Of a DNA stretch of 64,000 nt, positions 37,481 to 47,251 are shown piece after piece. The stretch lies in NCBI RefSeq assembly GCF_900103645.1, contig NZ_FNHP01000004.1, forward strand, positions 124,001-188,000, read 5' to 3'. Under the pieces are notes generated by a model. That model was not told the origin of the DNA, ran no database searches, and saw only the letters and a list, made by a program, of their open reading frames with translations. Numbering within the stretch: position 1 is the stretch's first letter; each line of letters begins with the position of its first letter. A program made the translations under genes and the position numbers. Origin of the DNA: Oryzisolibacter propanilivorax (GTDB lineage: Bacteria; Pseudomonadota; Gammaproteobacteria; Burkholderiales; Burkholderiaceae_C).

Positions 37481-38458
37481 TCAGCCATGCACCCCGTCGA
37501 TCTCCACCGCCAGCTCCCTGCGGCAAATGTCCGCATGCAGCACGATGAACGGCACGCCTGGCAGGCGCTCGCGCAGCAGGCGCTCCACCACCGGCAGGTC
37601 GGCGGCGTCGCGCACGTAGGCCTTCAGGCGCGTGTCGGCGCCGAAAGCGGCGGGCAGCGCGGGCTGGCGTGCACGCGCGGCCTGCACCAGCGCGTCGAAG
37701 TTGCGCAGGGTCTCGTCGATCTGCGCGGGCAGCGAATCCGCATGCTGCGAGGCATGGCCGACCACGGCGGCAGTGCCCGACAGCAGCAGCGGCATGCGCT
37801 CGCCCGTCGGCGCCAGCATGGCGCGCGCGAAGCTGGGCGACTGCGGGCCGTACTGGCGCGGGTAGCGGTAGGCGCTGACCTGGCGCGGGTTCTCCAGCGG
37901 CGTGCCGGGCACCTGGGCGGCCAGCCAGTAGACCTGCAGCACACGCACGCCATCGCGCCGACCGATGGCGGTGGCGGCGGGCAGCGTGGCGACGTCGAAC
38001 GCACCCAGGCCCTGCGCGCGGCCGACGCAGAACTCGCGGTAGCGCTCGCCATCGCCCGCGCCGTGGGTGATGGCGTCCAGGTAGTTCCAGATGCGGACCA
38101 AGTGCGGAAAGCCGCGCGCCTGCACGAAGCGGGTCAGTTCGGCATAGGCCGTGCGCGCGGCGCCGGCGATGCCGCCGGCAGCGGCCTCGTCGACCTCGAT
38201 GGCGCCGAACAGCCAGGCGCCGTCCGACGACCACTGCACCGCGCCCTCGCGCCCGCAGGTGACGGGCGCGGCCGCGCGCCAGGCCTCCAGGACCGGCGCG
38301 CCGAAAGGGGCAAGCGGTACGCGCAGGTAGCGTGGGTCGGCGGACTGCGGCGCATCGGGCCCGAAGCCGAATACGGCCAGCAGGTCAGGCGCATTCAGCA
38401 GCGCATCGAGATCGTCGTGGGCGTAATGGACATGCAGGTGGGAAGGCGCGAAGCTCAT
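37481..38458 (-). CDS. Chorismatase (FkbO/Hyg5/XanB2 family)
   Basis: 325 residues, starting at the ATG before SFAPSHLHVHY; an upstream extension of 49 codons is not family-like. The family splits chorismate to pyruvate and a (di)hydroxybenzoate. Recognisable parts are FPHLVRIWNYLDAIT, GDGERYREFCVGRAQGL, TAIGRRDGVRVLQVYWLAA and NPRQVSAYRYPRQYGPQSPSFARAM. XanB2-type members make 3- and 4-hydroxybenzoate for ubiquinone and pigments; FkbO-type members feed polyketides. No xanthomonadin or PKS genes are nearby, so which subtype applies is not decided here. Confidence 0.82.
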   Translation of the reverse strand: MSFAPSHLHVHYAHDDLDALLNAPDLLAVFGFGPDAPQSADPRYLRVPLAPFGAPVLEAWRAAAPVTCGREGAVQWSSDGAWLFGAIEVDEAAAGGIAGAARTAYAELTRFVQARGFPHLVRIWNYLDAITHGAGDGERYREFCVGRAQGLGAFDVATLPAATAIGRRDGVRVLQVYWLAAQVPGTPLENPRQVSAYRYPRQYGPQSPSFARAMLAPTGERMPLLLSGTAAVVGHASQHADSLPAQIDETLRNFDALVQAARARQPALPAAFGADTRLKAYVRDAADLPVVERLLRERLPGVPFIVLHADICRRELAVEIDGVHG

Positions 38459-38760
38459 GCGTTCGGGAGGTGGTGGGTTGTGGTAGTGCGCCGGGATTTT
38501 GCCGCTGGCGACATGAGGCGCGGCGGCCGATGGGTGACAGCCTTGCCAGAGGGAAACACTCTTGGCCAAATCGACGTTGGACAAGAAATGGAGGTCAGAT
38601 TCCAATTGTTGCGCCAGAGCCGATTCCTTCAGAAATCAGCAGAAACCAGGGTCTGAACCCAATTTTAGAAATCGCGATCGGAGCGCCAGTTTTCGCGTTG
38701 AAGATTGAAGGAAAGAAGCGCGCCCTGCAGGGCGCGCCCATCAACATGGCGCAGCGCGGT
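38459..38760. other. Intergenic region with possible lpdV terminator
   Basis: No gene seen. The notable element is a perfect 20-bp palindrome (GCGCGCCCTG/CAGGGCGCGC, 38718-38737) 23 nt beyond the lpdV stop. On the minus strand it is followed by a pyrimidine tract TTCTTTCCTTC, so it may terminate the bkd operon. The rest shows nothing I can name. Confidence 0.5.
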
Positions 38761-40161
38761 TCAGATATGCAGCGCCTGCCCCAGCGCGCGCAGCGCTGCC
38801 TCCTGCACCGCCTCGCCCAGCGTCGGATGCGCGTGGATGGTGTGGCCCACGTCCTCCAGCCGCGCGCCCATCTCGATGGACTGGCCGAAGGCGGCGGCGA
38901 GTTCGGACACATTACGGCCCACGGCCTGCCAGCCGACGATCAGGTGGTTGTCCCGACGCGCGACCACGCGCACGAAACCGCCGGTGGCCTCCAGCGTCAT
39001 GGCGCGGCCGTTGGCGGCGAAGGGGAAGGCGGCGTCGATGCACTCCAGCCCGGCGGCGCGCGCCTCGGCCGGGGTCTTGCCGACGACGACCACCTCCGGG
39101 TCGGTGAAGCACACCGCGGGTATGGCCATCGGCTCGAAGCGGCGCGCGTGGCCGGCGATCTGCTCGGCCACGCACTCGCCCTGCGCCATGGCGCGGTGCG
39201 CCAGCATGGGCTCGCCGGTCACGTCGCCGATGGCCCAGACGCCACGCATGGACGTGCGGCAGTGCGCGTCGATCGCCACGTGGCGGCCGGCCATGTCGAG
39301 CTGCAGCGACTCCAAACCGAACCCGCTCGTGCGCGGGCGCCGGCCGACGGCCACCAGCACGCGGTCGGCCGGCAGGGCAAACTCGTCGGCGCGGGCGTTG
39401 CGCACGTGCACGCCCTGGCCCGCGTCCCAGCCCTGCACGCTGCAGCCCAGGTGCAGCACCACGCCGCTTTTCTTCAGCGATTCGAGCACCGGCTGCGTCA
39501 GCTCCTCGTCGTAGCTGGGCAGCACGCGCTGCGCGGCCTCGACCACGGTGACTTCCACGCCCAGCTTGCGGTAGGCGATGCCCAGCTCCAGCCCGATGTA
39601 GCCGGCACCCACCACCACCAGGCGGCGCGGCAGCACGTCGGGCGAGAGCGCGTCGGTCGACGACCAGATGGCGCCGCCGAACGGCATGCTGGGCAGCGCC
39701 ACAGGCTCGGATCCGGTGGCCAGCAGCAGATGCTCGCAGCGCACGCGGCGCACCTCGCCGCCTTCGCCAGCCATGCGCACGCTCACGGTCTTGCCGTCCT
39801 CGATCGTCGCCCAGCCCTGCAGCACCTGCACGCCCGCCTTGCGCAGCAGGCCGCCGACGCCGCCTGTGAGGCGCTGCACGATACCGTCCTTCCAGCGCAC
39901 GGTCTGCGCCAAGTCCAGCGTGGGCTCGCCTGCGCGGACGCCCAGCGCCGAGCCGGCGGCGTTGTGCCGCGCCTGCTCGAACACCTCGGCCGCGTGGATC
40001 AGCGCCTTGGACGGAATGCAGCCGATGGTCAGGCACGTGCCGCCCAGGCGCTCTCCCTCGACCAGCACGGTGGGGATGCCCAGTTGCCCGGCGCGGATGG
40101 CGGCCACGTAGCCGCCCGGGCCGCCGCCGATCACTAGCAGTTTCGTTGAGAGTTCTTTCAT
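38761..40161 (-). CDS. lpdV: Dihydrolipoyl dehydrogenase (E3) of the branched-chain complex
   Basis: 466 residues. It reoxidises dihydrolipoamide on the E2 subunit using FAD and NAD. Motifs: FAD-binding [21 protein letters not shown], redox disulfide [18 protein letters not shown]-binding [13 protein letters not shown], second FAD motif [18 protein letters not shown], and the C-terminal [15 protein letters not shown] with the catalytic His-Glu. It is the last gene of the bkd operon; the 180 bp between bkdB and lpdV hold a dispersed repeat. Confidence 0.95.
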   Translation of the reverse strand: MKELSTKLLVIGGGPGGYVAAIRAGQLGIPTVLVEGERLGGTCLTIGCIPSKALIHAAEVFEQARHNAAGSALGVRAGEPTLDLAQTVRWKDGIVQRLTGGVGGLLRKAGVQVLQGWATIEDGKTVSVRMAGEGGEVRRVRCEHLLLATGSEPVALPSMPFGGAIWSSTDALSPDVLPRRLVVVGAGYIGLELGIAYRKLGVEVTVVEAAQRVLPSYDEELTQPVLESLKKSGVVLHLGCSVQGWDAGQGVHVRNARADEFALPADRVLVAVGRRPRTSGFGLESLQLDMAGRHVAIDAHCRTSMRGVWAIGDVTGEPMLAHRAMAQGECVAEQIAGHARRFEPMAIPAVCFTDPEVVVVGKTPAEARAAGLECIDAAFPFAANGRAMTLEATGGFVRVVARRDNHLIVGWQAVGRNVSELAAAFGQSIEMGARLEDVGHTIHAHPTLGEAVQEAALRALGQALHI

Positions 40162-40225
40162 ATCAATTGCTCCATCGCGCTGTGTGCCGCACGCATCGCA
40201 TGAAACTGGCGCGCCCCATGCGCGG

Positions 40226-40335
40226 ACAGCCGCGCAAGGGCCGCCCCGCAGCGCTGGCTGTGCCTCCCTGCCCGCAGCGCACAGCGCTGCGAGAGCGGGG
40301 GGAAGGCCCGAAGGGACTTAAGTAGGGGTGTTGCA
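40226..40335. repeat. Dispersed GCGCAAGGGCCGCCCCG-type repeat between bkdB and lpdV
   Basis: This segment runs from CAGCCGCGCAAGGGCCGCCCCG through a CTGCCCGC...GCGAGAGCGGGGGGAAGGC core to GGGGTGT. A close copy in the same orientation lies at 60104-60210, downstream of the Lrp gene, and a shorter inverted relative at 62029-62096 after hppD. All three begin within about 10 nt of a stop codon. The inner part can form a hairpin (CGCAGCGC/GCGCTGCG). Confidence 0.8.
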
Positions 40336-40341
40336 TGCCAT

Positions 40342-41871
40342 TCACTCGACGAACAGCAGCGCCGGCGTCTCCAGCAGCGCGCGCACGGCCTGGATGAAGC
40401 GCGCTGCGTCCATGCCATCGACCACGCGGTGGTCGAAGGACGAGGACAGGTTCATGAGCTGGCGCGCAACCACGTGGCCGCCTTGGAACATCGGCCGCTC
40501 CACCATGCGGTTGACGCCGACGATGGCGACCTCCGGGTGGTTGATGACCGGCGTGCTGGCGATGCCGCCCAGCGCCCCCAGGCTGGTCAGCGTGATGGTC
40601 GAGCCCGACAGCTCGTCGCGCGCTGCGCGGCCAGAACGCGCCCCCTCGGCCACGCGGGCTATTGACGCAGCGCACTGCCACAGGTCCAGGCTTTCGGCGT
40701 GGTGCAGCACGGGCACCATCAGGCCGGCGTCGGTCTGCGTCGCCACACCCAGGTGTACCGCCTCGTAGCGCGTGACCACGCCCGCGTCGTCGTCGTAGCG
40801 GGCGTTGATCTGCGGGAAGTCGCGCAAGGCCAGGACCATGGCGCGCGCCAGGAACGGCAGCAGCGTGAGCTTGCCGCGCGTAGCGCCGTGCAGCTGGTTC
40901 AGCCGCTGGCGCAGCGCCTCCAGCTCGGTCACGTCGATCTCTTCGACGTAGGAAAAATGCGGGATGCGGCGCTTGGCCTCCTGCATCTTCTGCGCTATTC
41001 GGCGGCGCAGGCCGATGACGGGGATCGGCTGCTCGCCATGACGCTCCACGTACTGCGAGCGGCCCTGGGCGGCGGGCTGGCCGGCGCTGGCAGCCCAAGC
41101 ATCCAGGTCTTCGTGCGAGATGCGGCCGGCGGGGCCGCTGCCGTGCACGTAGCGCAGGTCGATGCCCCGGTCCTGCGCGGCGCGGCGCACAGCGGGCGAG
41201 GCCAGCGGGCGTTCGCCAGGGGCGCGCGCGGCGGCCTGGGAGCGAGCGGAGGCCGGCTGTCTTGCTATCGTATCCGTAGCTGGATGCCTGTGTGTTGTAT
41301 GGGCCAGGGGCAGATTTGGCTTGAAACCGCCGCCTGCTTCCCCCGTCGGCGCCCCCTGCCTGACTCCCTCTCCTCCTGGGAGAGGGTGGGGGTGAGGGCT
41401 GGCGACGGTTGCTTGGTTGGCCGTACCGTCCATCGCCGGCCGGCCCTCACCCCTGCCCTCTCCCGGAGGGAGAGGGAGTGAAGAGCCGCCGGCCTTGCCG
41501 GCGGGCTGGGCGGGCGCAGCGCCTTCGCCCTGCCCCGCTGGCCCTGGCGCATCTTTTGCTCCATTTTCAGTAGCTGCATGCCCTGGACTGGCGCCGGCTG
41601 GAGCCTGGTTTTCCTTCCAATTGCCAGCGCCCTCGACCTCCAGTCGCACCAGCTCGGCGCCCACGGCCAGCACCTGGCCCACGGCGCCGCCCAAGGTCAG
41701 CACCTTGCCGGGCACGTGCGCCGGGATCTCCACCGTCGCCTTGTCGGTCATCACGTCGGCGATCGGCTGGTCCTCGGCCACCGTGTCGCCCGGCTGCACG
41801 TGCCAGGCGACTAGTTCCACCTCGGCAATGCCCTCGCCGATGTCGGGCATGCGGATCACGTAAATACCCAT
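40342..41871 (-). CDS. bkdB: Branched-chain 2-oxoacid dehydrogenase E2 (lipoamide acyltransferase)
   Basis: 509 residues, starting at an ATG preceded by GGAGG. Lipoyl domain first (~1-78, VIRMPDIGEGIAEVELV, lipoylated Lys in VMTDKATVEIP). Then a long linker (~85-235), a peripheral subunit-binding domain (~237-275, ASPAVRRAAQDRGIDLRYVHGSGPAGRISHEDL) and the acyltransferase domain with the catalytic SSSFDHRVVDGMDAARF. The linker is unusual: it is encoded by two copies of a TAGCTG-type repeat and a palindromic REP doublet, giving SLPLPPGEGRGEG and SPHPHPLPGGEG. The reading frame is intact throughout. Confidence 0.93.
   Translation of the reverse strand: MGIYVIRMPDIGEGIAEVELVAWHVQPGDTVAEDQPIADVMTDKATVEIPAHVPGKVLTLGGAVGQVLAVGAELVRLEVEGAGNWKENQAPAGASPGHAATENGAKDAPGPAGQGEGAAPAQPAGKAGGSSLPLPPGEGRGEGRPAMDGTANQATVASPHPHPLPGGEGVRQGAPTGEAGGGFKPNLPLAHTTHRHPATDTIARQPASARSQAAARAPGERPLASPAVRRAAQDRGIDLRYVHGSGPAGRISHEDLDAWAASAGQPAAQGRSQYVERHGEQPIPVIGLRRRIAQKMQEAKRRIPHFSYVEEIDVTELEALRQRLNQLHGATRGKLTLLPFLARAMVLALRDFPQINARYDDDAGVVTRYEAVHLGVATQTDAGLMVPVLHHAESLDLWQCAASIARVAEGARSGRAARDELSGSTITLTSLGALGGIASTPVINHPEVAIVGVNRMVERPMFQGGHVVARQLMNLSSSFDHRVVDGMDAARFIQAVRALLETPALLFVE
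41261..41621. repeat. Repeat cluster inside the bkdB linker
   Basis: Three elements lie within the coding frame: a TAGCTG-type copy at about 41261-41328 (ending in GATTTGGCTTGAAACC), a palindromic doublet at 41364-41478 (CTCCCTCTCC...GGAGAGGG, GTGAGGG, then the inverted unit), and another TAGCTG-type copy at about 41555-41621 (CAGTAGCTGCATGCCCTGG). All preserve the frame of the E2 gene. The doublet matches the intergenic ones at 33879-33998 and 17870-17987. Confidence 0.85.
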
Positions 41872-41872
41872 G

Positions 41873-43006
41873 TCATGCCTCCTTGCCAACGGCGCGCTTC
41901 AGGGCCGCGCCCACGCGGGCGGGGCCGGGGAAGTAGTCCCATTCCTGGGCGTGCGGATAGGGCGTGTCCCAGCCCGTCACGCGCTCGATGGGCGCCTCCA
42001 GGTGCCAGAAGCAGTGCTCCTGCACCAGCGCCGCCAGTTCGGCGCCGAAGCCGCTGGTGCGCGTGGCCTCGTGCACCACGACGCAGCGGCCGGTCTTTTT
42101 CACCGAATTCACGATGGTCTCCAGGTCCAGCGGCCAGATGGAGCGCAGGTCGATGACCTCGGCGTCCACGCCGGCCTCGCGCGCCGCGCATTCGGCCACC
42201 CAGACCATGGTGCCGTAGGTCAGCACCGTCACCTCCTTGCCGGGGCGGAAGACCACGGCGCTGTCCAGCGGCACGCGAAAGTAGCCCTCGGGCACCATGC
42301 CCAAGGCGTGCTTGGACCACGGCACCACCGGCCGGTCGTGGTGGCCGTCGAACGGACCGTTGTACAGGCGCTTGGGCTCCAGAAAGATGACCGGGTCCTC
42401 GCACTCGATGGAGGCGATCAGCAGCCCCTTGGCGTCGTACGGGTTGCTCGGCATCACTGTGCGCAGGCCGCAGACATGGGTGAAGAACGCCTCCGGGCTC
42501 TGGCTGTGCGTCTGCCCGCCGTAGATGCCGCCGCCGCAGGGCATGCGGATGGTCATGGGCGCGGTGAAGTCGCCGTTGGAGCGGTGGCGCATGCGCGCCG
42601 CCTCGGACACGATCTGGTCGGTGGCCGGGTAGAAGTAGTCGGCGAACTGGATCTCGACCACGGGTTTCAGGCCATAGGCCGCCATGCCGATGGCCGTGCC
42701 GACGATGCCGCCCTCGGAGATCGGCGCGTCGAAGCAGCGCGTCTTGCCGTACTTGGCCTGCAGCCCTTCGGTGACGCGGAACACGCCGCCGAAGTAGCCC
42801 ACGTCCTGGCCGTAGACGATGACGTTGTCGTCGCGCGCCATCATCACGTCCATGGCCGAGCGCAACGCCTGGATCATGGTCATGGGCACGCGGCTGGCGT
42901 CGGGGTGCTGCGCTTCGGCGCGCTGCTGGTCGCGCTGCTGCGCCTGGGTCGTGACAGGCTCGGCCTGTTGCATCGCCTTGGCGGTGTCTTCGGTGCTGGG
43001 CTGCAT
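41873..43006 (-). CDS. bkdA2: Branched-chain 2-oxoacid dehydrogenase E1 beta subunit
   Basis: 377 residues. I start at the ATG at 43004-43006 with GGGAG upstream; a GTG two codons earlier is the alternative. The E1 beta signature is strong: MTMIQALRSAMDVMMARDDNVIVYGQDVGYFGGVFRVTEGL, FDAPISEGGIVGTAIGMAAYGLKPVVEIQFADYFYPA, and RIPCGGGIYGGQTHSQSPEAFF-like residues. With E1 alpha it decarboxylates 2-oxo acids from Val, Leu and Ile using thiamine diphosphate. The gene ends 1 nt before the E2 start. Confidence 0.96.
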   Translation of the reverse strand: MQPSTEDTAKAMQQAEPVTTQAQQRDQQRAEAQHPDASRVPMTMIQALRSAMDVMMARDDNVIVYGQDVGYFGGVFRVTEGLQAKYGKTRCFDAPISEGGIVGTAIGMAAYGLKPVVEIQFADYFYPATDQIVSEAARMRHRSNGDFTAPMTIRMPCGGGIYGGQTHSQSPEAFFTHVCGLRTVMPSNPYDAKGLLIASIECEDPVIFLEPKRLYNGPFDGHHDRPVVPWSKHALGMVPEGYFRVPLDSAVVFRPGKEVTVLTYGTMVWVAECAAREAGVDAEVIDLRSIWPLDLETIVNSVKKTGRCVVVHEATRTSGFGAELAALVQEHCFWHLEAPIERVTGWDTPYPHAQEWDYFPGPARVGAALKRAVGKEA

Positions 43007-43008
43007 GG

Positions 43009-44463
<1,455 letters not shown>

Positions 44464-45066
44464 TCAGCGCTGGGCCAAAAGCGCCTCCAGCTGCTGCACG
44501 AAAGCCTTGTCACTCGGCTCCACCCTGCTGCCGTAGTGCGTGACGGTGCGGCCCGCGCGGTCGATCAGGTACTTGTTGAAATTCCAGCTCGGCTTCTTGC
44601 CGGTGGCCTGCGCCAGCTGCCGGTACAGCGGGTTGGCATCCGAGCCGCGCACGGCGCTGCGCGCGAACATCGGGAAGACCACGCCGTAGGTGTTGTAGCA
44701 AAAGTCCGCGATGTCCTGGTTGTCGCTCTTTTCCTGGAAGAAGTCGTTGGACGGAAAGCCCAGCACCACCAGGCCGCGGTCCTTGTACTTCTTGTAGAGC
44801 GCCTCCAGCCCCTCGTACTGGTAGGTGAAGCCGCAGTAGCTGGCGGTGTTGACCACCAGCAGCACCTTGCCCGCGTACTGGCACAGCGATTGCGGGCTTT
44901 CGTCCTGCAGGCGGGGGAAGGTGTGCTGCAGCAGGGCCGGGCAGTGGGCCGGGGCCGCCTGGGCGGTAGGGCTGGCGCCGGCAGCAGGCTGGGACGCGGC
45001 GGCCTGCGCCACTGCCGGCACGGTGGAAAAAGCGGCGCACCACAGCGCCAGGGCACGGACAGACAT
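44464..45066 (-). CDS. Exported glutathione peroxidase
   Basis: 200 residues from an ATG with AGGAGG upstream. A signal peptide (VRALALWCAAFSTVPAVAQAAA) predicts a periplasmic enzyme, less common than the cytoplasmic form. Active-site motifs are VVNTASYCGFTYQYEGLEALY (Cys in place of selenocysteine), GFPSNDFFQEKSDNQDI and WNFNKYLIDRAG (catalytic Trp/Asn). It would reduce peroxides with thiol donors such as thioredoxin or glutathione. It appears to be a single-gene unit. Confidence 0.92.
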   Translation of the reverse strand: MSVRALALWCAAFSTVPAVAQAAASQPAAGASPTAQAAPAHCPALLQHTFPRLQDESPQSLCQYAGKVLLVVNTASYCGFTYQYEGLEALYKKYKDRGLVVLGFPSNDFFQEKSDNQDIADFCYNTYGVVFPMFARSAVRGSDANPLYRQLAQATGKKPSWNFNKYLIDRAGRTVTHYGSRVEPSDKAFVQQLEALLAQR

Positions 45067-45291
45067 GGACGGGGCCTCCTGCTAGGGATGGAAGGTGGAA
45101 CGCGCTGATTGTGGTGCTGCCCGCGCGCGGACGCCGGGCAGGCAAGCAGCTACCCATCCGCCAGCCGGGTCGAAGGCGCTGCGGTCAGGCCTGGTGCGTT
45201 GCCACCCTAACCCGCCCTGCCGTGCATCCGCATGGGCCGGCAGCGGGGCCGCCCGCCCGTCACGGTGCCTGCCGGGCGCCGCGATGGCGGA

Positions 45292-46023
45292 TCAATCCGC
45301 CAGACTGCCGCCCCAGCGGGACAGCCACCCATGGATCAGCCCCGCCTGGAAAAACGGCACCGGCGCGTCGAACCCACCCGCCTGGATGATGCCCGCCACC
45401 CGGCCGGGCGGCAGCACCGCCACGTCGGTGGCATAGGCCTTACGCATGCGCTCCATCGCCTCTGGCGACACATCCGCCGCCGCCATCATGTGCATCCACG
45501 CGCGCAGCAGCACCTCGTATGCGGGGGAGCGCACGTCGCACGCCAGATCGGTGCTGGCCAGAATGCCACCAGGCCGCAGCCGCTGGCCGATCTGGCGAAA
45601 GAAGCCCGAGCGCACGGCAGGATCGACCATGAACTGCGACACCAGAAAGCAGGTGGCAGCGTCGAACCCGTAGCCCTGCCCTGGGGCCGCTGTGGCGGGC
45701 GCCAGGGTGTCCAGATAGCCCTCGTGCAACACGCAGCGCTGCGCGAAGCCCTGGCGCTGCGCCAGATCGCGGCAGACCTGCAGCATGGCGCCGGACGGCT
45801 CGACCGCCGTGAAACGCCAGCCGGGATGCTGGTGCGCCAGATGTGCCAGCTCGGCACCCGTGCCCACGCCGACGCACAGGATGCGCGCATCGGCCGGCAA
45901 TTCGGCAAAGGCCGCATCCAGCAGCAGATGCAGGCAGCTGCGGATGGGCTGCGTCTTGGCCCACTGCGTGTCGTAGCTGGCGGCCTGCTGGTCGAAAAGG
46001 GCCTTGATTTCGTTCTGGTTCAT
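45292..46023 (-). CDS. Class I SAM-dependent methyltransferase
   Basis: 243 residues. The Rossmann-type motif I is ILCVGVGTGAELAHLA, followed by FTAVEPSGAMLQVCRD and, after DAATCFLVSQFM, the post-I region typical of Methyltransf_25/UbiE-like enzymes. The N-terminus NEIKALFDQQAASYDTQWAKTQPIR is of the kind seen in small-molecule methyltransferases. The substrate cannot be told from sequence. It lies next to the VOC pseudogene and the integron end but has no attC. Confidence 0.88.
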   Translation of the reverse strand: MNQNEIKALFDQQAASYDTQWAKTQPIRSCLHLLLDAAFAELPADARILCVGVGTGAELAHLAHQHPGWRFTAVEPSGAMLQVCRDLAQRQGFAQRCVLHEGYLDTLAPATAAPGQGYGFDAATCFLVSQFMVDPAVRSGFFRQIGQRLRPGGILASTDLACDVRSPAYEVLLRAWMHMMAAADVSPEAMERMRKAYATDVAVLPPGRVAGIIQAGGFDAPVPFFQAGLIHGWLSRWGGSLAD

Positions 46024-46167
46024 GCGGTGTCGTGTCGGCGTGTGGCGGCGGGCGGCGTCGCAACTGCAGCACCAGGCCTTGGGCGTGGCGTGCTCCCGGC
46101 TGCGCAGCCATGCGGCGACGGCAGTGCAGACGGTACAGCCAGCGCTGGCAGGTACGTTTGCGCGGAC

Positions 46168-46547
46168 CTACCCGACCTGTTGTTCCACCCATCAGGCGGT
46201 GCCTCCATCATCCTGAAAACCGCCGCGCTTGTCCGCATCGTCCTTCTGCACCGGCTCCTGCATCCCGATTGCCCCTGCTTCGAGGGCACGGGCAGAGGTG
46301 GCATCGACGTCTGCGACATACACATGCACGTGGGCCGGCATCTCAGGCCACCCTTCGGTCGCGTCGGTGACCATTAAAACCGACTCGTCGATGCGCACCT
46401 CGCCGTGCGCGATTTTCCGTCATCGGCGTGGATGGTGCGCAAACGTGTCGCGCCAAACACCCTGATCAACAAATCGATGGCCGACTGCGCACCATTCACG
46501 GTAAGGTAGGGAGAAACAGCGTTGTAACCTTAAGGTTTGAAATGCAT
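46168..46547 (-). pseudogene. VOC/glyoxalase (PhnB-like) pseudogene
   Basis: Conceptual translation from the ATG at 46545-46547 gives M-H-F-K-P then TAA, then GYNAVSPYLTVNGAQSAID and IRVFGATRLRT. After a one-base deletion near 46417 (GGAAAATCG where GGCAAAATC is expected) the frame shifts to HGEVRIDESVLMVTDATEGW, HVHVYVADVD and KRGGFQDDGGTA. A TGA replaces a conserved Trp codon before a final W-V-E-Q-Q-V-G and TAG at 46168-46170. The whole protein is recognisable as a PhnB-type VOC family member carrying two nonsense changes and one frameshift. Confidence 0.85.
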
Positions 46548-46786
46548 GAGAGGCTCCAAAAATTGACGTGACACCGAAAACGTCAGCGGGGCCGCACTGT
46601 GCACTGTGCGTCTACGCTTTATTGACGACCCTGAGCCCTGGTAGCGCCCTGGGCTCTGTGATACGCCACGGCATCGCTCGACAAAGGCCAAACGGCGGCA
46701 ACGGGAGATATTCGACACAACAGGCCCGCGTCGGATTGCCGGATTGACCCTGTCGACGGAAGGTTCGGCCAGCACCTTGCGCATGG

Positions 46787-47095
46787 CTATGGGCTACCAA
46801 GACTATGGACATCTGTGGCGTTGACAGAAGCCAGAAGCTGGGCCTTGAAGAATGCCTGGGTGTGCGGCAGTTGCATGTGGGCCTTGAAGGCATCCTCATC
46901 GGCAAAATGCTCCAGAAGAACAAATTGTGCGTCGTTGGAAATGGCCTGAAGAAAGGTGAACTCAATGCAACCTGGCTCTTTGCGCGTAGCGGATTCAAGA
47001 ACCTGTAGCGCGGCTCTCAATTCCGCTTCGCGCCCAGGTTTCGCCGCCAGGCGTGCAATCTTCTGAATGGGCATTTGGCTCTTTGACTCTGGCAT
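46787..47095 (-). CDS. Putative quinol/antibiotic-biosynthesis monooxygenase (ABM domain), distal cassette
   Basis: 102 residues from an ATG with GGGA a short distance upstream; the longer frame runs back through the attC-like site and is unlikely. The ABM fold is recognisable: IQKIARLAAKPGREAELRAAL, SATRKEPGCIEFTFLQ, FVLLEHFADEDAFKAHMQLPHTQAF. Such proteins are small cofactor-independent oxygenases (YgiN-like). It is on the same strand as the integron cassettes and is preceded by a degenerate attC at 47192-47251. I see no attC after its stop, so it is either the last cassette with a lost site or a chromosomal neighbour. Confidence 0.82.
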   Translation of the reverse strand: MPESKSQMPIQKIARLAAKPGREAELRAALQVLESATRKEPGCIEFTFLQAISNDAQFVLLEHFADEDAFKAHMQLPHTQAFFKAQLLASVNATDVHSLGSP

Positions 47096-47191
47096 CTTGT
47101 TTCCCAAGGGTTGATTGGTCTGGAAATAATGAAGATTGCAGGGGCTCGGCCTATCCGCCTTCTGGCAACGCACTGGAGGCAGGATTGCGCC

Positions 47192-47251
47192 TGCAAACGC
47201 CTGACCTAAGCCGTGCCGCAAAGCGGCATTGGCTTGAGCGAATTATTATAC
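47192..47251 (-). other. Degenerate attC-like site (attC10)
   Basis: The inner stem is kept (CTAAGCCGTGCCGC with GCGGCATTGGCTTG), but the outer cores are altered: TGCAAAC in place of RYYYAAC and ATTATAC in place of GTTRRRY. The stop codon of the GIY-YIG-like gene lies in the core, as in the other cassettes. Recombination here may be impaired. Confidence 0.65.
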
